From NCBI RefSeq assembly GCF_006376685.1, contig NZ_VEWL01000001.1, forward strand, positions 1 through 64,000: DNA of 64,000 nt, given 5' to 3'. Made by a program: the position numbers and the translations under genes. Positions 1 to 8,599 of this stretch are shown here, in pieces. How positions within the stretch are numbered: position 1 is the stretch's first letter; every line of letters starts with the position of its first letter. The notes below the pieces were generated by a model. That model saw nothing but the letters and a program-made list of their open reading frames with translations. It was not told where the DNA came from and made no database searches. Source of the DNA: Ochrobactrum teleogrylli. Lineage in GTDB: Bacteria > Pseudomonadota > Alphaproteobacteria > Rhizobiales > Rhizobiaceae.

Positions 1-50
1 GTGCGGCAACGCATGCAGCTTACCGGTACTAATAGCTCGATCGACTTGAT
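1..50 (+). rRNA. rrl: 23S rRNA, 3' end (partial)
   Basis: The window opens inside the last ~50 nt of a 23S rRNA gene. The stretch reading ACCGGTACTAATAGCTCGA is the conserved 3'-terminal segment of alphaproteobacterial 23S rRNA, and a 5S gene follows about 210 bp downstream in the same direction, as in a normal rrn operon. The exact mature 3' end cannot be fixed by eye and is placed within a few bases. Confidence 0.9.
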
Positions 51-91
51 CACTCCCATTTACAATATCCATCGAACAACGTTCGAGGATG

Positions 92-236
92 AAGGCAATA
101 TGGCAGTAGGGCAATAAGGCAATATGTTGCCCAAAACCCTTAACCATCGCCTGCACAGAAAGACAAAGCACCAAGGCATAGGACAAGCGCAGCCTAAACA
201 TACTGCCCTATTCCCCTACTGCCTTACTGCCCTAAA
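92..236 (+). repeat. Inverted repeat in the 23S-5S spacer
   Basis: Two arms, about 92-129 and 198-236, are reverse complements with a few mismatches. Both are built from a short reiterated GGCANTA unit (GGCAGTAGGGCAATAAGGC on the left; the right arm is the mirror image). In the transcript they would form a long stem enclosing about 70 nt between 23S and 5S. A stem in this place is a plausible processing (RNase III-type) stalk, which is inference. No gene is present here. Confidence 0.6.
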
Positions 237-263
237 CCAGCTTCTCAATTTGTGTTCTTCGCC

Positions 264-381
264 GACCTGGTGGTTATGGCGGAGCGGCTGCACCCGATCC
301 CATTCCGAACTCGGCCGTGAAACGCTCCAGCGCCAATGGTACTTCATCTTAAGATGCGGGAGAGTAGGTCGCTGCCAGGTC
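264..381 (+). rRNA. rrf: 5S rRNA
   Basis: The sequence starts with GACCTGGTGGTTATGGCGG and ends with GTCGCTGCCAGGTC, so the terminal helix GACCTGG/CCAGGTC closes. The interior has the conserved CCGAACTCGG and GATGCGGGAGAGTAGG blocks of bacterial 5S rRNA. Length is about 118 nt, normal for the molecule. It follows the 23S gene and precedes an initiator tRNA, the usual rrn order in Brucella and its relatives. Confidence 0.96.
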
Positions 382-595
382 TGCCAAGCACACAAATCAA
401 AACATCTTCTCAAATCATACAAAACACTCCAAACATGCGATAATCGCCAAAAATACCGACTACAACAAATAAGTGAGACAGGCTCGGAGCAGCCCGTTCG
501 GCCTAAAATCGATACTCAATCGATTTTTTAACGGCCTCACCTCATCAGGCTACGCCTGACTTCGCTCCCGGGCCATTGAGGTCTGCACTTAATAA

Positions 596-669
<74 letters not shown>

Positions 670-672
670 CCG

Positions 673-1088
673 AACTTCCTAAATCACTTCCCTATCAGAT
701 ATCGCTGCCGGAAAGCTTCGCTTACCACACCGCACTCGCCCCTCCTTCCTCGGATCAGAACCTGAACGGTGAGCAGGAAAAAATTGATCCAGCGAGTCAA
801 TTCCCCGACCAACGGGGCAATCCTGCCAACGCAACCAAATCATCACAAAAGCCCCGCAAAAACAATGCGGGGCTTTCCGCGTTCTAAGGGTGAATAAAGG
901 AAGGGGAGGGCAGATTGCGACCAGGGAAGCGCGTTCTAAAAGTCGTGCAGCCTAACAGATCGTCGATACCTCAACATGCATTAAGATGCCGCGTTGCTTT
1001 ATCGAACAGCTTATCACTGTCTAATAATGTGAATGATGACAGGGTTTTCGCTGGCAGGGTGGGGACCGACAAAATCAGTGCAACAAAA
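673..1088. other. Intergenic region behind the rrn operon
   Basis: About 400 bp without a supportable gene. Apart from the terminator at 851-878 nothing recognisable is seen; an open frame that runs from 576 through the tRNA has no start signal and no recognisable product. Confidence 0.6.
851..878 (+). terminator. Rho-independent terminator of the rrn/tRNA unit
   Basis: GCCCCGC (851-857) and GCGGGGC (867-873) form a 7-bp GC-rich stem with a 9-nt A-rich loop, followed by TTTCC. It lies ~180 bp downstream of tRNA-fMet. The U-run is short, so efficiency is uncertain. Confidence 0.7.
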
Positions 1089-1116
1089 AAAGCCGCATCT
1101 TCAGGCGGCTTTTCGT
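1089..1116 (-). terminator. Rho-independent terminator of the MHS transporter gene
   Basis: On the minus strand AGCCGC-CTGAAGAT-GCGGCT is followed immediately by a run of seven T. It sits about 20 bp after the stop codon of the transporter gene. Confidence 0.8.
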
Positions 1117-1133
1117 TAGAAACAGAAACAGTT

Positions 1134-2450
1134 TCAGTTCACAAGATCCCGGCCTTTGGTTTCAGGTGTGGTGATCATCACATAGATCGCTGGAATGGCC
1201 ATCAGTGTTGCATAGACCGCAACCGCGAAGGGTGTACCGAGTATTTCGAGCAACCATGTGCCAATAATGGGGGCGAGCGCTCCGCCGAGGACTGTGGCGA
1301 CCGAATAGGATGTCGACATAGCTGTATAGCGAACACGTGCAGGGAAGAGTTCGGTAAAATAGGCCGACATGCCGCCCACGATAATGCCGTGGAAAGAGAG
1401 CGTCAGTACCGTTGCCCATGTAAGCGTTGCAGTGTCTGCGCCGGGAGGCAGGCTGAAAAGCCAGAAGCCAGCGCCGATACCGCCGACGAGCCCCACCAGC
1501 GTGACTGCCCGGCGTCCGATCCGGTCAGCGGTCGCGCCAGCGGCGAGGATGACCGCGACTTCGGCAATCGAGCCGATGAATAGTGCGCCAAGTGCTGCCT
1601 CACGTGGCACCTTGAGAAACACAGTGGCCAATACGATGAAGAATGTGGAGAAGAGGTAGAACAGCGCGCTTTCGCCAGCCTTGACGAACAGGACGCGGAG
1701 CATGTTTCCGCCCTGGGTCGAAATTGCTTCGCGCAACGGGGCTTTGACCGGCTCGGTCTTCTGTTCCTGAAGTTGGACGAAGGCGGGCGATTCTTCGACC
1801 TTGCGACGGACCCAAAGGCCAAGACCGATCAACAGGATGGAAGCAATGAATGGGATACGCCATGCCCATTCGATAAAGGCTTCCGATCCGAAATGACCGA
1901 TGACGGCACCGATAACGGCTGTGGCGATCACATTGCCAGCCGGTCCGCCGATCATCGGAAAGCCGGTCCAAAGCCCACGTTGTTTGGCTGGAAGGCTTTC
2001 CGCAATCAGCACCAGTGCGCCAGTGGATTCACCACCAATGGCAAAGCCTTGCAGCAGGCGCATGAGAAGAAGCAGGAGCGGTGCAAACACACCGATCTGC
2101 TGGTAGGTTGGGAGCAGGCCCATTGCGACCGTCGCGCCGCCCATCAGGAATAGGCTGATGACGAGCGCCTGTTTGCGGCCGATCCTGTCACCCAGAACGC
2201 CGAAGAACCAGCCACCCGCCGGGCGGGCAATGAACCCCACGGCCTGGGTGGACAGGGCTGCGATCAATCCGGTGATCGGATCGACAGCCGGAAAAAATGC
2301 GGTGTTGAAAACAAGCGCGGCGCAAAAGGCGAAAACCGCGAAATCATACCACTCGATGATCGTGCCGGTGCTGGCCGCGAAAAGAAGTCGTATCGACGAT
2401 TTTTGCGTCTGCGCGGCGTCCACTGTCCCCGCCGGTGCTGATGTGCTCAT
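1134..2450 (-). CDS. MFS transporter, metabolite:H+ symporter (MHS) family
   Basis: 438 aa with twelve predicted membrane segments. The N-terminal part carries the MHS hallmarks: GTIIEWYDFAVFAF in TM1, the loop motif GDRIGRKQAL after TM2, and LLQGFAIGGESTGALVLIAE in TM4. The family (ShiA, ProP, KgtP, PcaT) imports organic acids and similar solutes with protons. A GGAGGAGC Shine-Dalgarno lies 5 nt before the ATG, and a terminator follows. The promoter region holds three copies of the inverted repeat that also precede hmgA, so the likely substrate is an aromatic or dicarboxylic acid linked to homogentisate catabolism; the substrate is inferred from this shared control, not from sequence. Confidence 0.9.
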   Translation of the reverse strand: MSTSAPAGTVDAAQTQKSSIRLLFAASTGTIIEWYDFAVFAFCAALVFNTAFFPAVDPITGLIAALSTQAVGFIARPAGGWFFGVLGDRIGRKQALVISLFLMGGATVAMGLLPTYQQIGVFAPLLLLLMRLLQGFAIGGESTGALVLIAESLPAKQRGLWTGFPMIGGPAGNVIATAVIGAVIGHFGSEAFIEWAWRIPFIASILLIGLGLWVRRKVEESPAFVQLQEQKTEPVKAPLREAISTQGGNMLRVLFVKAGESALFYLFSTFFIVLATVFLKVPREAALGALFIGSIAEVAVILAAGATADRIGRRAVTLVGLVGGIGAGFWLFSLPPGADTATLTWATVLTLSFHGIIVGGMSAYFTELFPARVRYTAMSTSYSVATVLGGALAPIIGTWLLEILGTPFAVAVYATLMAIPAIYVMITTPETKGRDLVN

Positions 2451-2511
2451 GGGTGCTCCTCCGCTGCACAGAATTTTAAAAGCCGGTTCCTCGATACCGG
2501 CTCCCTATAAT

Positions 2512-2567
2512 CGTATCATTTGCAACGATGTCAAGTTCATTGCAATAGCAACGTTACATATGCAATG
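2512..2567. promoter_or_regulatory. Three tandem MarR-type operator copies before the MHS transporter
   Basis: Three 16-bp elements fit the pattern CGTTGC-N4-GCAACG: 2512-2527 (CGTATCATTTGCAACG), 2538-2553 (CATTGCAATAGCAACG) and 2552-2567 (CGTTACATATGCAATG). The best copy has perfect TTGC-N4-GCAA arms. The same element occurs three times before hmgA at 3703-3790. MarR proteins bind 15-20 bp palindromes of this kind, and two marR genes lie between the two operator clusters. Confidence 0.7.
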
Positions 2568-2786
2568 AACTGGAGTGGCTTTTTTAGAAGGTATGCAGAC
2601 CGCAGTAGCGGCGGGCAACGTTTAATAGTGGTGTGAACCGTCTGGGGAGCAGTCGATGTTTGAGGTGTTCCGTGGGCCGCAATCTTTACGATCTTCGGAT
2701 GGGCCGTGTTTGTGAAAAAGCCTTTGAAATTGTTCGTCCATTCCGTGAAACTGTTTGAAATGCAAAGACTTTGTGAGGGGCATGTA

Positions 2787-3227
2787 ATGCGTATGGAAAC
2801 GTTCTTTCCCTATCGGCTTGCGATTGTCGCGGAAGCATTTTCCCGGCAACTCGTTGCAGTCTATGGCCATAAATATGGGCTGATGCGAGAAGAATGGCGT
2901 TTCTTGTTTCTGCTTGCGGAGGCAGGGTCCATCGATTCGGTGCAGCTAGCCCAGCGCACATCGCTCGACAAGGTGCAGGTCAGCCGCGCCGCCAGTCGGC
3001 TTGAGGCAAAAGGTCTGATTGTCCGCGCCGTATCCGAAGAAGACCGGCGTTTGCGGCACTATGCCATCACGAATGCGGGACAGGCCCTGTTTCAACAAGT
3101 CTTTGGCGAGGTCGATGCCAGGGCCAATGCCATATTGGGCGCCATGTCCGAGCGGGACAGGCAGGCGCTGGAAACCGGCATTGCCGCGCTGCACAACGCC
3201 GTAAGGCAGGTGACTGCGGCAGAATAA
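2787..3227 (+). CDS. MarR-family transcriptional regulator (copy 1)
   Basis: 146 aa winged-helix regulator. The segment LDKVQVSRAASRLEAKGLI (about residues 60-80) is the recognition-helix region and EEDRRLRHYAIT is the wing, with the DxR motif of MarR proteins. The start at 2787 is chosen because GAGGGG lies 6 nt upstream; upstream in-frame starts would add an uncharacteristic 27 residues. It is a paralogue of the regulator at 3236-3667 (shared FxPYxLxxVA N-terminus and LDKxxVSRAAxRLE helix) and points towards it, the two stop codons being 8 bp apart. Likely role: control of the transporter and/or homogentisate genes; ligand unknown. Confidence 0.88.
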   Translation: MRMETFFPYRLAIVAEAFSRQLVAVYGHKYGLMREEWRFLFLLAEAGSIDSVQLAQRTSLDKVQVSRAASRLEAKGLIVRAVSEEDRRLRHYAITNAGQALFQQVFGEVDARANAILGAMSERDRQALETGIAALHNAVRQVTAAE

Positions 3228-3235
3228 GACGAACC

Positions 3236-3667
3236 CTATCGCGCGGGGTGTGCGCCGGAGAGGCGCGCGAGCCCGTCGAGAAAATGCCCGGCGTCCGGGC
3301 CCAGCTCTTTCAGGATCTCCGCCTGAAATTCGTCGGCGATCTTGCCAAGGCGATGCATCAGCTCTTCCCCCTTGGGGGTGAGGGCGAGTACAATCAATCT
3401 GCGGTCGATATTGTTATCCGACTTGTGCAGCAGGCCAGCACTTTCCAAACGCGTTGCAGCCCGGCTGACAATCGACTTGTCGAGATTGACGCGGGTGTTG
3501 ATGTCGCGAATGCTGACTTCGCCGCTACGATAGAGATGCGCCAGCACGCGCCATTCGGGAATGGTCAGCCCTGCCTCGGCGGCGTAGCGTCTTGAAAACC
3601 GCTCGCTGATCCGCTGTGCCACGACACTCAGCTGATAGGGCAGGAAACTGTCGAGTTCGAACGCCAT
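3236..3667 (-). CDS. MarR-family transcriptional regulator (copy 2), probable hmg regulator
   Basis: 143 aa. The HTH region LDKSIVSRAATRLESAGLL and wing NIDRRLIVLALTPKGEEL are typical MarR. The start at 3667 has AGGAGA about 7 nt upstream; longer upstream frames run into the operator region and are not credible. It is divergent from hmgA with a 144-bp gap that holds three copies of the TTGC-N4-GCAA repeat, so autoregulation together with repression of hmgA-fahA-maiA is the simplest model. Because copy 1 has a similar recognition helix, either protein, or both, could bind. Confidence 0.9.
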   Translation of the reverse strand: MAFELDSFLPYQLSVVAQRISERFSRRYAAEAGLTIPEWRVLAHLYRSGEVSIRDINTRVNLDKSIVSRAATRLESAGLLHKSDNNIDRRLIVLALTPKGEELMHRLGKIADEFQAEILKELGPDAGHFLDGLARLSGAHPAR

Positions 3668-3702
3668 GCACGTCTCCTTTTTGCAGGAAAGGAGCAGAGT
3701 TT

Positions 3703-3790
3703 CATTGCAAATACAACGGAAAAACAAGCTCTGCACAAGAAGCGTTGACTTCGTTGCATTCGCAACGTTATTATCGTTGTTAGTGCAACG
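3703..3790. promoter_or_regulatory. Three MarR-type operator copies in the marR-hmgA divergent promoter
   Basis: Copies at 3703-3718 (CATTGCAAATACAACG), 3752-3767 (CGTTGCATTCGCAACG, perfect 6-bp arms) and 3775-3790 (CGTTGTTAGTGCAACG). The third copy ends 9 bp before the hmgA Shine-Dalgarno GGGAGG, so occupancy would block transcription or early elongation. The first copy lies next to the Shine-Dalgarno of the divergent marR. Confidence 0.72.
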
Positions 3791-3811
3791 AATTTGCCGG
3801 GAGGAATAATC

Positions 3812-5197
3812 ATGACCATTCAAGCGATCCCGCAGGGCATGGTCCGCGCATCGGTAACGACCGGAACCGTGGAGGGCTACATGCCCGGTTTCGGCAACGA
3901 CTTTGAAACCGAAGCGCTGCCGGGCGCATTGCCGCAAGGCCAGAATTCACCGCAGAAATGCAATTACGGGCTTTATGCCGAGCAGCTGTCCGGCACCGCT
4001 TTCACCGCGCCCCGCGGTCAGAACGAGCGGACCTGGTGCTATCGCATTCGCCCGTCCGTTCATCATACGGGCCGTTTCAAGCTGATCGACGTGCCGTACT
4101 GGAAAACTGCGCCCAATCTGCCGGTCGGCGATCCGCAGCGGCGCAATATCACCAGTCTTGGCCAGTATCGCTGGGACCCCATCCCGTTGCCGGGGTCGGA
4201 CGAAGACCTGACATGGATCACCGGCATGCGCACCATGACCACGGCGGGCGATGTGAACATCCAGATCGGCATGGCAAGCCATGTCTATCTGATCACCCGC
4301 TCGATGGAGGACGAATATTTTTACTCCGCCGACAGTGAATTGCTGATCGTACCGCAGGAAGGTCGTCTGCGTTTCTGCACGGAGCTTGGTATCATCGATC
4401 TTGAGCCCAAGGAAATCGCCATTATCCCGCGCGGTCTTGTCTATCGCGTCGAGGTGCTTGAGGGGCCATGCCGCGGTTTCGTCTGCGAGAATTATGGCCA
4501 GAAATTCGATATGCCGGGCCGTGGTCCTATCGGCGCCAACTGCCTTGCCAACCCGCGCGATTTCAAATCGCCGGTTGCAGCCTATGAAGACAAACAGGCG
4601 CGCTCGCGTGTTGTCATCAAATGGTGCGGCCAGTTCCACGAGACATGGATCGACCATTCGCCGCTCGACGTTGTGGCGTGGCATGGCAATTACTGCGCCT
4701 ATAAATATGACCTGCGCACCTATTCTCCGGTCGGGGCGATTCTGTTCGACCATCCCGATCCGTCGATCTTCACAGTACTGACAGCACCGTCGGGTCAGGA
4801 AGGCACGGCCAATATCGACTTCGTGCTGTTTCGCGAACGCTGGCTGGTGGCGGAACATTCATTCCGCCCGCCATGGTATCACAAGAACATCATGTCCGAG
4901 CTTATGGGCAATATTTATGGCGTCTACGATGCCAAGCCGCAGGGCTTCGCGCCGGGCGGCATCAGCCTGCACAATTGCATGTTGCCGCACGGGCCGGACC
5001 GCGACGCATTTGAAGGCGCGTCGAATGCGGAACTGCGCCCGGAAAAGCTCGACAATACGATGAGCTTCATGTTCGAGACCCGCTTCCCGCAGCATCTGAC
5101 AGAATTCGCCGCGCACGAGGCCCCCATGCAGGAAGAATACATCGAGGTCTGGGACCATCTCGAAAAGAAGTTCGACGGCACGCCCGGCGTGAAGTGA
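3812..5197 (+). CDS. hmgA: Homogentisate 1,2-dioxygenase
   Basis: 461 aa, close to the family length of about 440-450. It opens the aromatic ring of homogentisate to maleylacetoacetate, the central step of tyrosine/phenylalanine degradation. The N-terminal [19 protein letters not shown] and the cupin iron-site segments [14 protein letters not shown] (H and E ligands) and [11 protein letters not shown] (H ligand), roughly residues 350-395, are all present. The ATG at 3812 has GGGAGG 8 nt upstream; an in-frame TTG at 3794 is less likely. First gene of hmgA-fahA-maiA; transcribed from a promoter covered by MarR-type repeats. Confidence 0.97.
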   Translation: MTIQAIPQGMVRASVTTGTVEGYMPGFGNDFETEALPGALPQGQNSPQKCNYGLYAEQLSGTAFTAPRGQNERTWCYRIRPSVHHTGRFKLIDVPYWKTAPNLPVGDPQRRNITSLGQYRWDPIPLPGSDEDLTWITGMRTMTTAGDVNIQIGMASHVYLITRSMEDEYFYSADSELLIVPQEGRLRFCTELGIIDLEPKEIAIIPRGLVYRVEVLEGPCRGFVCENYGQKFDMPGRGPIGANCLANPRDFKSPVAAYEDKQARSRVVIKWCGQFHETWIDHSPLDVVAWHGNYCAYKYDLRTYSPVGAILFDHPDPSIFTVLTAPSGQEGTANIDFVLFRERWLVAEHSFRPPWYHKNIMSELMGNIYGVYDAKPQGFAPGGISLHNCMLPHGPDRDAFEGASNAELRPEKLDNTMSFMFETRFPQHLTEFAAHEAPMQEEYIEVWDHLEKKFDGTPGVK

Positions 5198-5273
5198 AGC
5201 GCGATGCATCGGGTGCTTCGGTTTCCAATTCCGGGCACTCGAAGACGATGATTTTGAAATGAGGAGATGGACA

Positions 5274-6479
5274 TTGGCTTTGATCCGGTCCTGGGTGGAG
5301 AGCGCCAATCATGCAGATTGCCCCTTTCCCCTGAACAATCTGCCCTATGGTGTGTTTTCGGTCGACGGTGATGCACCGCGTTGCGGCGTTGCCATTGGCG
5401 ATATGATACTCGATCTCGATAAATGCGAAGCGGCGGGCCTCATCGATGCCGATGGCACTTTCGCCCAGCCGCAGCTCAATGGCTTCATGGCGTTGGGCCG
5501 CGCCAGATGGGACGAGGTGCGGGTAGCGCTGACGGAGCTTTTGCGTGAAGGCGGCGACACCAGCCTGCCCTTGATGCCAATGGCCGATGCGCGGTTACAT
5601 CTGCCGATCCGCGTGACGGAATTTACGGATTTCTACGCATCGAAAAATCATGCCTTCAACGTGGGCGTGCTGTTTCGCGGGCCGGAAAACGCTTTGCCGC
5701 CGCAATGGACCCATATGCCGATCGGGTATAATGGCCGCGCCTCCTCTGTGGTGGTGACGGGCACGCCGATCCGCCGCCCCATGGGACAGACCAAAGGCGA
5801 ACAGGGGCCGGTATGGGACCGCTGTAAAAAGCTCGATCTGGAACTGGAGTTGGGCGCGATCGTCGGCATCGACAGCACGATGGGCGAACGCGTTAGCGTC
5901 GAGCAGGCGGAGGACATGATCTTCGGCTATGTGCTGCTCAATGACTGGTCCGCCCGCGATATCCAGGCTTGGGAATATCAGCCGCTGGGGCCTTTCCAGT
6001 CAAAGGCTCTGGGGACGACCATTGGTGCATGGGTTGTGACGCAGGCCGCACTTGAGCCGTTCCGCAGCGCAGGCCCGGAGCGCGTCAATCCGCTTCTGCC
6101 TTATCTGCAGGAAGACCGGCCGGGATTGTACGATCTCGCCATCGGCTGGACCATGAACGGCCAACGCATGGCAGAGACAAATTACAATGTCATGTATTAT
6201 TCGAGCGCGCAGCAACTGGCACACCATACCGAAACCGGCTGCCCGATGCGGGTTGGCGATCTGCTTGGTTCCGGCACGATTTCCGGGCCGAGCCTTGAAC
6301 AGACCGGCGCGCTTCTGGAAATGACGCAGAACGGCAAGAAACCGGTTACGGTGAATGGCGAAAGCCGCACCTTCATCGAGGACGGCGACGAGATTGCCTT
6401 GTTCGCAGAAGCCAGAGGCGATGGCTATCGCATCGGTTTTGGACCCTGCGTCGGCCAGATTCTTCCGGCACAGCCATGA
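5274..6479 (+). CDS. fahA: Fumarylacetoacetase
   Basis: About 401 aa. It hydrolyses fumarylacetoacetate to fumarate and acetoacetate. The N-terminal SH3-like part (LPYGVFSVDG) is followed by the catalytic FAH fold: DFYASKNHA, the Mg2+-site LDLELELGAIVG, and NDWSARDIQAWEYQPLGPF. I place the start at TTG 5274 because AGGAGA lies 6 nt upstream; an ATG at 5259 in the same frame would add five residues but has no Shine-Dalgarno and overlaps that site. It lies 76 bp behind hmgA and its stop overlaps the maiA start. Confidence 0.95.
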   Translation: MALIRSWVESANHADCPFPLNNLPYGVFSVDGDAPRCGVAIGDMILDLDKCEAAGLIDADGTFAQPQLNGFMALGRARWDEVRVALTELLREGGDTSLPLMPMADARLHLPIRVTEFTDFYASKNHAFNVGVLFRGPENALPPQWTHMPIGYNGRASSVVVTGTPIRRPMGQTKGEQGPVWDRCKKLDLELELGAIVGIDSTMGERVSVEQAEDMIFGYVLLNDWSARDIQAWEYQPLGPFQSKALGTTIGAWVVTQAALEPFRSAGPERVNPLLPYLQEDRPGLYDLAIGWTMNGQRMAETNYNVMYYSSAQQLAHHTETGCPMRVGDLLGSGTISGPSLEQTGALLEMTQNGKKPVTVNGESRTFIEDGDEIALFAEARGDGYRIGFGPCVGQILPAQP

Positions 6480-7111
6480 CGGTGACTTTATATGATTACT
6501 GGCGCTCGTCTTCGGCCTATCGCGTTCGTCTCGCGCTGGCCTTGAAGGGGATCGCCTATGATCGGGTGCCGGTAGACCTCACTGCGGGTGCGCAGTTTTC
6601 GCCCGAGCATCTGGCGCTGCATCCGCAGGGTCTTGTGCCCGTTCTGAAAATTGACGGGCTGGTGCTGGTGCAGTCGCTGGCGATCATCGAATATCTGGAA
6701 GAGACGCGGCCAGACCCGGCCCTGCTGCCGCGCGATGCAGCGGGCAGGGCGCATGTCCGCGCATTGGCCGAGGCAGTCGCCTGCGAAATCCATCCGGTTT
6801 CCAACCTTCGGGTCTTGGCGCAGGTCGAAGCCATTGGTGGCAAGGAAGCCCGCGCAGCGTGGAACAAGGATAATATTGCTCGTGGTCTGGCTGCTTTCGA
6901 AAAGCTGCTCGACCATCGGGGTTTTGAAGGTCGCTTCTGTTATGGTGAAGCGCCGGGCATGGCCGATTGTGTGCTGGTTCCCCAGCTTTACAATGCAAGC
7001 CGTTGGGGCGTCGAATGGGAGAACCTTCCGCGTATTGCGGCAGTGGCAAAGGCTTGCGGAGAGCTACCGGCCTTTGAGGCTGCTGCTCCGGACCAGTTTC
7101 GGCCAGAATAG
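6476..7111 (+). CDS. maiA: Maleylacetoacetate isomerase (zeta-class GST)
   Basis: 211 aa. It isomerises maleylacetoacetate to fumarylacetoacetate with glutathione as cofactor. The zeta-class active-site motif is seen as SSSAYRVRLALAL near residue 10 (canonical SSCxxRVR with Ser for Cys), followed by the thioredoxin-fold glutathione site LVPVLKIDG and QSLAIIEYLEE and an all-helical C-terminus. The ATG overlaps the fahA stop (ATGA), indicating translational coupling. Third and last gene of the homogentisate operon; a strong terminator follows. Confidence 0.95.
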   Translation: MTVTLYDYWRSSSAYRVRLALALKGIAYDRVPVDLTAGAQFSPEHLALHPQGLVPVLKIDGLVLVQSLAIIEYLEETRPDPALLPRDAAGRAHVRALAEAVACEIHPVSNLRVLAQVEAIGGKEARAAWNKDNIARGLAAFEKLLDHRGFEGRFCYGEAPGMADCVLVPQLYNASRWGVEWENLPRIAAVAKACGELPAFEAAAPDQFRPE

Positions 7112-7134
7112 GCAGTTTGCATAGACAGACAGAA

Positions 7135-7163
7135 AATCCCGGCACAAGTGCCGGGATTTTTGT
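7135..7163. terminator. Bidirectional terminator between maiA and the b561-YceI gene
   Basis: A perfect 11-bp stem AATCCCGGCAC / GTGCCGGGATT with a 2-nt loop AA, followed on the plus strand by TTTGTTTT and on the minus strand by TTCTG. It lies between the convergent ends of maiA and the next gene. Confidence 0.88.
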
Positions 7164-7171
7164 TTTCGGCA

Positions 7172-8467
7172 TCAGCTTTTTGCTGCCGTGACATTGATCG
7201 TGACGGCAATCGTCTTGGACACCCATTCCGCAGCCGGATCGGAAAACATCCCGAGATTAAGCGCTGCGCGATCAAGCTCGATATTGCCGTCCACGGTGGC
7301 GATGTTACCTTCCGGTTTGTAGGTAAAGGGCAGAACGACCGGCACGGCCTTGTTCTTGATCGTCAGGATAGCGTCGGCTTCATAGCGCTCGCCACCGAGC
7401 GAGCGGAAGTTCTTGGTTTCGAAATGCGCTTCTGGAAAGCGCCGGGGATTGAACCATTCCCCATTCTTGAGCGAACTTTCCTGCGTGGCATCGCCGGTTG
7501 TGGCCGAGCCGGTATTGACTGTGATCACGGCTTTCGATCCGGCAAGATTGTCGGGATCGAAGCGAATATTGCCGGTCCACTCGCTGAAATGCCCGGCGAA
7601 GTCCTTGCCTGCATGGGTGCCGGTGAAGCGGATGGCCGATACAGCCGGATCAATAGCCCAGCTGGTGGCATTGGCGTCTGCCGTTGTGGCTTCTGCGGCT
7701 GGGGAGGCCGCCACCGGCGTCGCTTCTGCGACGGTCAGCTGTGCTGGCGGAGGGGTGGTGGGCAGATGCATGGTAAAACCCGCAAGCCCGATCATGACGA
7801 TGAAGGCGATCCCTAGGCCGCTTGGCAACATCGCCCTTCCGGGAAGCGCCGTGTCCCCATGATCTTTCGCGCGCAGGAAAGGCAGCATCTGGGCCAGCAC
7901 GCCGTCGCGGTCGATCAGCTGGTGTTTCAGCGCGGCGGCAACATGCAGGACAATGAGAGCGGCACCCCCATAGGCCATATAAGCATGGGCGCCCATGGCA
8001 CCGAAGGCAACATTGCGCATGCCGTCCATGGCTGGAATTGGTGGAACGTCGAACAGACCGAACCACGAGGTCGATACCATCAGCGGGCGATCCGTGCTGA
8101 TCGCCCAGCCGGTCGAGACATAGACCCAGCCGGTCAGTGGAATGGCCAGCAGCAGTGCATAAAAGGCAATGTGGGTTGCGCGCGCCAGCACGCGTTCCCA
8201 GTCCTTCATGTCCGATGGCAGTGCCGGAACCGGGTGGGTCAGACGCCAGATCACGCGAAGCAGGGTCAGGGCCAGAATGGCGAAGCCGATGGATTTATGC
8301 AGCTGGAACAGCTGATAGGCGAGCTGCTGCGTGTCCGGCTTGTTGATGGCCCTCACCATCCACCAGCCCATCGGGATCATGGAAATGACGAGAATGGCAA
8401 TCGCCCAATGCAACAGAATGGCAGTCGCGCTGTAGCGGGAGGACGTTGAGCGGGGATGAGTGTTCAT
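7172..8467 (-). CDS. Cytochrome b561-YceI fusion protein
   Basis: 431 aa from ATG 8467 (AGG 6 nt upstream); an ATG two codons earlier is also possible. Residues ~10-190 are a four-helix cytochrome b561 domain with haem-ligand histidines in LLHWAIAILV, QLHKSIGFAIL, ATHIAFYALLL and IVLHVAAALKHQL. A further membrane segment (SGLGIAFIVMIGLAGF) and an Ala/Pro/Thr-rich linker lead to a C-terminal YceI lipocalin-like domain (~ residues 260-430: WAIDPAVSAIRFTGTHAG to the end). YceI domains bind isoprenoid quinones in known structures, so this may move electrons between a periplasmic quinone or lipid and the membrane. It is followed upstream by a stand-alone secreted YceI on the same strand, a probable partner. 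Confidence 0.9.
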   Translation of the reverse strand: MNTHPRSTSSRYSATAILLHWAIAILVISMIPMGWWMVRAINKPDTQQLAYQLFQLHKSIGFAILALTLLRVIWRLTHPVPALPSDMKDWERVLARATHIAFYALLLAIPLTGWVYVSTGWAISTDRPLMVSTSWFGLFDVPPIPAMDGMRNVAFGAMGAHAYMAYGGAALIVLHVAAALKHQLIDRDGVLAQMLPFLRAKDHGDTALPGRAMLPSGLGIAFIVMIGLAGFTMHLPTTPPPAQLTVAEATPVAASPAAEATTADANATSWAIDPAVSAIRFTGTHAGKDFAGHFSEWTGNIRFDPDNLAGSKAVITVNTGSATTGDATQESSLKNGEWFNPRRFPEAHFETKNFRSLGGERYEADAILTIKNKAVPVVLPFTYKPEGNIATVDGNIELDRAALNLGMFSDPAAEWVSKTIAVTINVTAAKS

Positions 8468-8599
8468 GATCATCCTGACGGGTCAGGGCCCAGATGCCGT
8501 CATTGCGACACCGGGCAAAAACTTCGTGATTGAAATGTCGCAAGCCCACCGGCCCGGCTTGGGAGGAGGCGCAGCCGGTGGGTTTCAGTCAAGCGCGCG

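Noticed and set aside
124-531. Open frame running through the 5S rRNA gene
   Set aside because: It covers the whole 5S gene and the spacer stem, so it is not coding.
8545-8582. Inverted repeat CCCACCGGC / GCCGGTGGG between the two YceI-type genes
   Set aside because: Considered as a terminator, but the minus strand has no U-run after the stem and the two genes seem to be co-transcribed, so it was not listed.
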